Under the pieces are notes generated by a model that was not told where the DNA came from, ran no database searches, and saw only the letters and a list, made by a program, of their open reading frames with translations. A stretch of 64,000 nt of DNA. Source: Andrena cerasifolii (lineage: Eukaryota; Arthropoda; Insecta; Hymenoptera; Andrenidae). A program made the position numbers and the translations under genes. Each line of letters opens with the position of its first letter. The first letter of the stretch is position 1. Below, one piece after another: positions 58,801 through 64,000 of this stretch. The stretch lies in NCBI RefSeq assembly GCF_050908995.1, contig NC_135118.1:6820001-6884000 (forward strand), in the 5' to 3' direction.

Positions 58801-61179
58801 ATCCACAAAAGTTATCCGCGCGTGGAAAACTCAGGTCGAGGGGCCCGAAAAGCGGGGGGTGGGTGGTTGAAGTAATGCCACCGTGAAGCTTCGCGTAATA
58901 CGTAATAAACTGGCTTCCTCGACGGTCCTCGGCGACTCGAAAGTGTAACGGGAGGAGGGGGGCCCGGCGGGGAGTACGAAAGAAAACGAGAAAAAGGGAG
59001 AGACGGCTCGAGAAAGGTGGAAACGGTGAGCGTCTGTGGGGAAGGTCGAGGCAAGGAACGGAAGAGAATGGACGAGGCTGCGGCAAACACTCGTTGCTCG
59101 AGACACGTCACTCCACAAGTCCTCGTGGCGGAGTGCAGTTAGCCCGGGTGGACTTGCTGGATCGCTGGAACACTTGGGGCCGGGGCGCCTCGCAGCGAGA
59201 GGCGAGTCGCGGAGGAGCGAGTAGCATGCTCGAGAGGGCCCCTAGTGCCCTCGTTTTGGGATTAGCCGCGCGAGGAGGGAATTAACCTTTCGTCGTTTGG
59301 ACGAACGAGATCGGGGAAACTTGACCAGCCACTTGTCGTAATTTGCATTTGCTAAGGTGCCTCTTCGGACACGCTTCTGGCGTGGGTGCTCCCCTCTGGG
59401 AAGAGGAAGACGAAGAACGGGGCTCTTGCTGGCAGAACGCAGGAGGCTCGAATCGTGTATTTCAATCGTTTGCATTCAGTTGCGATACCTGTACCGTGTG
59501 TGATGAAGGTCTGATAGGGAGTCGAGAAGAGGAACTGGGTCACTTCTGACCCACGGCAGTTCATCTGGACACGAGAGAATGGAAGTTTCTCAAAATTTCA
59601 TTTTACATAATGCATTGCACTGAACACAATTTCGCGAGGAAATGTGTGTGCTTTCTAGCTTCTGAATATAGACCTTAGCTCTGGGATTAGTGCACAGAGT
59701 CATCTGTAGATAGATAACTTGCAAAGGATGTTCAGCAACTCGAAAATTATAACAAATTTGAAACTTACCAGAAATTCTGTGGTGCTAAAAACGTAAGCAT
59801 TTTGTGTATCGCCACTGAACTACAGTTCTGCAAAGTTTGAATTTTTTTTTAATTTTCGAGTCGCCGAACGCCCTCTGTTAATCGTAGAATCGTGAATTAA
59901 GGTTAGAACTTTTCTGTATTTCAGAGGCTAATGGAATTGAGACATCTAGAGGATTCCTTTTTTGATAAAATATTCTTCATTCTCCCCTTGTTTTTGCACG
60001 AGGAATCACCACACCCTTAGTTGCACCACGCTCTCTTTCTACTTACTTCTTCTAAAGTTAGACGCACTTTCTTATCGTTTGGTATACCCACTCAAATCCG
60101 AAACTACTTTCCCCCTTTTATAATGGAAAAACAGAACGCAGTCGTGCCCTCCCAAGAAATTTCACGAAATTTTAATGCAATCCCCACTGGGGAACTCGGA
60201 ATGTTTCGCGCGGTATATGTCGAAGGAGATTTCGAGCTGCTCGCAGCGCGGCCAAGTATTCAAATGCAATTTTGCTTTTACAGGCTGCCGGAGGAATTTC
60301 TGAATAATTCTTTGCGCATATTTACGGGCACGGTAAACACGGGAAATATGTCGCAGCGTGTGCAGTAATAACTCCGACGGAATTTGAAATTCGTATCCCC
60401 CTGGAAGCTGGTCGGAGCCTGTACCGAAGGAGTGTGTACGTAGGTTCCGAGGCAATGCGTTTATTTATCTGGGATTATGCCGAGTCTGGAGCCGTTCGAA
60501 GGGACTTTCCCTATCTTGCTACTTATCCACAGTTCCCTCGTTAATTCCCCGCAAGTGGGAAACGAAAACAGAATCTCGCGTCGCCGGTTTCGGTGCCGAG
60601 CTTCGGTTATCCGCTTCGGTGAGGCCTGTATCACTTATAATCCCCACGAATTTATGGCACCCCTTACTCTCTCTATTCCACTTAATCACCTTTGCTCCGT
60701 TTACGCGCCTCGCTCGCCCACGTGTTCGAAATTTGTAAAATCCTGGCGGCAACCCCGCCGAGATTCGATAAGACGAGGAACCAAATAAACGAAACGTTTA
60801 CACGCGAGTCCCTCGGAGCTGCCTCGCGTTCCCTCTCACGAACTTTAAAAGCCTGCGGGGGGCTGCGACCCTACGCCCCCTTGCCGTGACCGTCCCTCGT
60901 CTGCGAAAGATTAGATTCTTTCCGAGGGTGAGGGCCCACGCAGAGGGTGAGCTAGCATTACGCGCGAGGACTTGTGCAGACGCACGGGATGGCGAAATAT
61001 TGCTTCTCTATCAACCCTTGGTAGGACGACTTGACAGGGAAATGTCATTTCCCCTCGCTGCAATCTTGCGCAGGCTTCGTAACATCCGCCATCGCTGTCG
61101 TCCTTTGATCCCCATATATATGTATACTTTCCAAATCTGCAACTGATAGATCTCTGTACTCGCGAAAATATATCTCCAA
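55890..61179. other. Unassigned DNA, CpG-rich in 57.2-59.5 and 60.4-61.1 kb
   Basis: Many overlapping GC-rich frames (up to 157 codons, 58397-58870) occur on both strands with no domain, start context or splice pattern to support a gene. Near 59543 a short palindrome gaactgggtcacttctgacc...cagttc recalls the GGGTC/GACCC motifs of the TTAACCC-type MITEs. Nothing else recognised. Confidence 0.4.
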
Positions 61180-62585
61180 CCAGGGATCCGAACCGCCGCG
61201 TAACCCTAACCCTTACCCGGTTAACCAAGGAAGGTTTCTGTAACCCATACTAACCGCGAGGGAACGGTTCTTAAATTCTAGAAAGAACCGAAGCAACCGG
61301 GTTAACCCGCTAAGAGCGGGTTACTAGTAAAATAAGACAGTCTAGTCTAGGCTAGACAGTCATTTACGGCAAGTCAGTGATATGTGAATCTACAGGCAAT
61401 ACATATTCAGATCAAATGAATACACAATGTTTAAGATATACGAGTATATAATCCATGCAGGATCGATTAATTTTAGAGGGTTGTTAGAAACGGAATTTAC
61501 ACTTTATTTCTTAAACTTCAAGAATTACTCAACACCAATATCTTTTAGCATCAATATCTTCTACAGCCGTGTACGCGTTTCGCCTTATAGCTTCCATTTT
61601 CTGGCATTCGAATATTTTCGACACCTAAATCTTAGACAATAGGCACAGGTCCCGTCATCTGGTCGACACCGCAAGTCTTGACGGATTTCAATATTTTTTT
61701 TTTTTAAATACTCGTAAAGGATTCAATTATACAGATTAAAGATATTAAAAATTATTTTTTTAACAAATTTAATATTAACTGTAAAATAAAAAATTTACTT
61801 TACATTTACAAAATTTATGTTTGAAATAAACTGCATAGCTGATTTGAATATTATATTTTTAAATTATATTTCAATTTTATTAGTTCTGATTTTATTTTTA
61901 ATATATAAATTTAAAAAAACTTTATAATAATTGTAATTCGGTATAATTAGAATCGAATATTTTATGGTAACTAATTTTACAATGTAATTTATAAATATAA
62001 GATTTAAATCAGCTATACAGTTTATTTAGAACATAATTTTTGTAAATTTAAAGTAAACTTTTATTTTATAGTTAATATTAAATTTACAAAACATTAATTT
62101 TTAATAACTTTAATCTGCAAAATTTATTTATTTATGTTTTTATGTTATCTTATGCTAAATAGTATTTTCTATAGATTAGACCAACCGATACTGGTTTTAT
62201 TGCTGTGATCCGTTATTGCTGAATCCTTTACGAGTATTTTAAAAAAAATATTATTGTAATCGGTGAAAATTTGCGCTGTCGAGCGATTTTTGTCCAAAAT
62301 CTTACACTGTGCGTCGGCAAACGCTCGCTATTTCGGCGCGGCCAAGTTAATCTTTGACCTCGCATATTTATTACTTTCACGTGCATGCATCACCCTACCA
62401 AGGAGTCTCCGATATTAAAATAAAATTCATCTGTATTTGGAAACATGGTTTCAACTATGTTTTTCACCGTAATACTGTAACCGGGTTACAGATGATTTCT
62501 GTTACCCGGTTAGGCGGGTTAGTCGACGATACGGCGTACCGAACCGGGTGTGGGTTAGGGTTCGGTTTCCTGTCTCCAACCCTTA
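61180..62585. mobile_element. 1.4-kb composite repeat with CCGGGTTA-rich ends
   Basis: The left end (ccgaaccgccgcgtaaccct followed by aacccttacccggtta) and, in reverse complement, the right end (ccgaaccctaacccacaccc followed by ggttcggtac) share ordered blocks, suggesting imperfect TIRs. Subterminal ttacccggttaggcgggtta and gggttaacccgctaagagcg occur inside. The core contains a separate fold-back element. No coding frame over 78 codons. Confidence 0.5.
61680..62255. mobile_element. AT-rich fold-back element nested in the 61.2-kb repeat
   Basis: aaatactcgtaaaggattca near the left is mirrored by tgaatcctttacgagtattt near the right. Inside, ataaactgcatagctgattt pairs with aaatcagctatacagtttat. 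The arms, roughly 180-280 bp with indels, are almost pure AT. No coding capacity. Confidence 0.8.
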
Positions 62586-64000
62586 AGTAACGACTACCTA
62601 CTCGATTTTTCAAATTCTTAACTTAGATTTTAATCTGTTCTATGTTTCTCGTAGAATTCTCCCATTTCTTGGTGTTTAATTAGAAATGGCAATGGTTTCA
62701 TTTCTAGGCAATAATATCAATGCGAAGGAAATGAAGGGTTGAAGTGGTGAAGTTTATATTTGAGTCAAGATTGATAGGAACTTAATGGTAAATGCATGTT
62801 AGAGGGCAGAAGTAACGCTTCCGAACGGATTACTTCGTGTAATCGTGTTAGCAAGTAACAGCTGTGACAAATGGTCCATTTAATGAGCGCACGAATTTCA
62901 CGAGATTTTACATGGGGATCAGTTTCACGACACGGGTTACTGAGCATTGAACCCCCGCGATGGACGGTGAAGGTCGAATTCCTCTCACACACATTTCCCA
63001 AGGAACATTTCGGCATCGGACTTACGACCTATCGCTATTTACGGGGCTCCGTGGTCGTGGGACGGCGAGTCATTAGGAAGCTTCATTCACTGATGTCAGA
63101 GATGATCTGTCCCCGTCCTCTCGCTCGCCGTGACAGATTTAATGATAGAAACTCCGTAGGTCGTGCGCACGCGCGGTCTCGTAAATTGCCTCGGTCGTAA
63201 AAATTGAACTTCAAATTCGAGAAATCTTAATACTCTGTGAATCATTGTAATCTCTTACGACGAATCAACGTTTCATTGACACTCCTAGAATTTATTCGAA
63301 TATGTCGTAGGATTGGGTATGGTCGGATATGATTTAGCAACTATTTGCTACAGAAAAGTAAAATAACACAGTATCCTGAAATAAAAAATATCGGCGTAGT
63401 CTTTGAACCTTCCTCTACAGAATCTGTATCCCAGAAAGTTGAGAAAAATTTTGAGAATCCAAGAAAAAAAATAAAATCTCCAAACTGCGCCCAATGGAGG
63501 CTCCCAAGCCTTCGCTATTAACTTCGATATTTTTTTCAGACACTATCTACAATGTCGTATCATTTATAAAAATACACGTTGTATAGGCGAAGGTGCATAG
63601 AACACGGAGATATTTTTTTATTTCAGTTCGATGCATCCCTCTGTTCCCGCGGAGCCAGAAATTGGCGTGCAATCGACGTACACCGCATTTTCGCGTGAAT
63701 GGGGCGACGTGTATTGAAATTGCGATTAATTGCTGAATAAAAGTCTGGATTGTACCAAGTGTATTGTACCATGCGATGGTAGACCTTTCGTTGAAGGCAT
63801 TTAGCGAGTCGCGCAACTATATTTTCCATTCACTTCCGCCAGCGTTTGAGTTAATTCGCTTGACTGAAAGACTTTTGATATTTCGCGTGGCAAACTTTGT
63901 TCCTGTTATTCCCGGGGCTCATTGACGGTGCCCGTTCAGGAAAGCATGCAATTCGAAGAATGCTCGTCAGTGGCAATAAGATGCAATTCAATTTAGGACG
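62586..64000. other. Unassigned DNA to the window end
   Basis: No gene or repeat recognised; open frames up to 109 codons (62871-63200, plus) lack motifs. Confidence 0.35.

Overview
The window looks like a stretch of insect nuclear genome, most likely hymenopteran. This is an inference from sequence style: a spliced eukaryotic gene with short introns, AT-rich stretches alternating with CpG-rich ones without obvious CpG depletion, and abundant Tc1, hAT-like, Harbinger-like and TTAA-type repeats. No rRNA, confident tRNA, CRISPR array or prokaryotic operon is visible. Protein-coding content is sparse: most of the 64 kb is intergenic or intronic DNA carrying many, mostly non-autonomous, transposable elements.

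Layout. 1-2.45 kb: an asymmetric fold-back element (102-1643) sits in or beside a 170-bp satellite array (1644-2450). 2.45-6.57 kb: unassigned DNA with short tandem repeats, then a 5'-truncated LINE (4144-6568) keeping the end of the RT domain, RNase H, a Cys-His motif and a (CCTTAA)n tail. 7.7-10.05 kb: the one confidently recognised host gene, a CFDP1/BCNT (Yeti/Swc5) homologue, with an apparent GC-AG intron ending in a NAGNAG acceptor. 10.6-13.7 kb: possible minus-strand coding exons of an unrecognised gene, interleaved with a Tc1-like MITE (11437-11993) and a TTAA-flanked fold-back element (12438-13178). 14.8-16.96 kb: a 1.1-kb palindrome, a Harbinger-like palindrome and divergent tandem repeats. 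21.17-23.14 kb: a Tc1 (DD34E) transposon with a broken N-terminal region and an IR/DR end that is expanded on the left.

25-30.3 kb holds several MITEs, including an hAT-like element with an 8-bp target duplication and a second copy of the Harbinger-like palindrome. 30.5-31.04 kb is a CpG-rich segment with a plausible first coding exon (30944-30988) of an unidentified gene on the plus strand. 33.4-38 kb holds a 728-bp TTAA-flanked palindrome, a 30-bp minisatellite and a 1.7-kb TIR element. 40-48.6 kb holds low-copy tandem duplications, a TTCGAA-rich minisatellite, a TTAA MITE and a 616-bp element with a perfect 8-bp target duplication. The last 15 kb is mostly unassigned apart from an inverted repeat at 53.7 kb and a nested element at 61.2-62.6 kb.

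The main theme is long inverted repeats (at least eight). In two unrelated elements one arm or end has gained whole extra tandem copies of an internal unit: three extra 151-bp units in the right arm of the first, and 174-bp units in the left end of the Tc1 element. If transcribed, several of these could form long hairpin RNA, which is speculative but testable.
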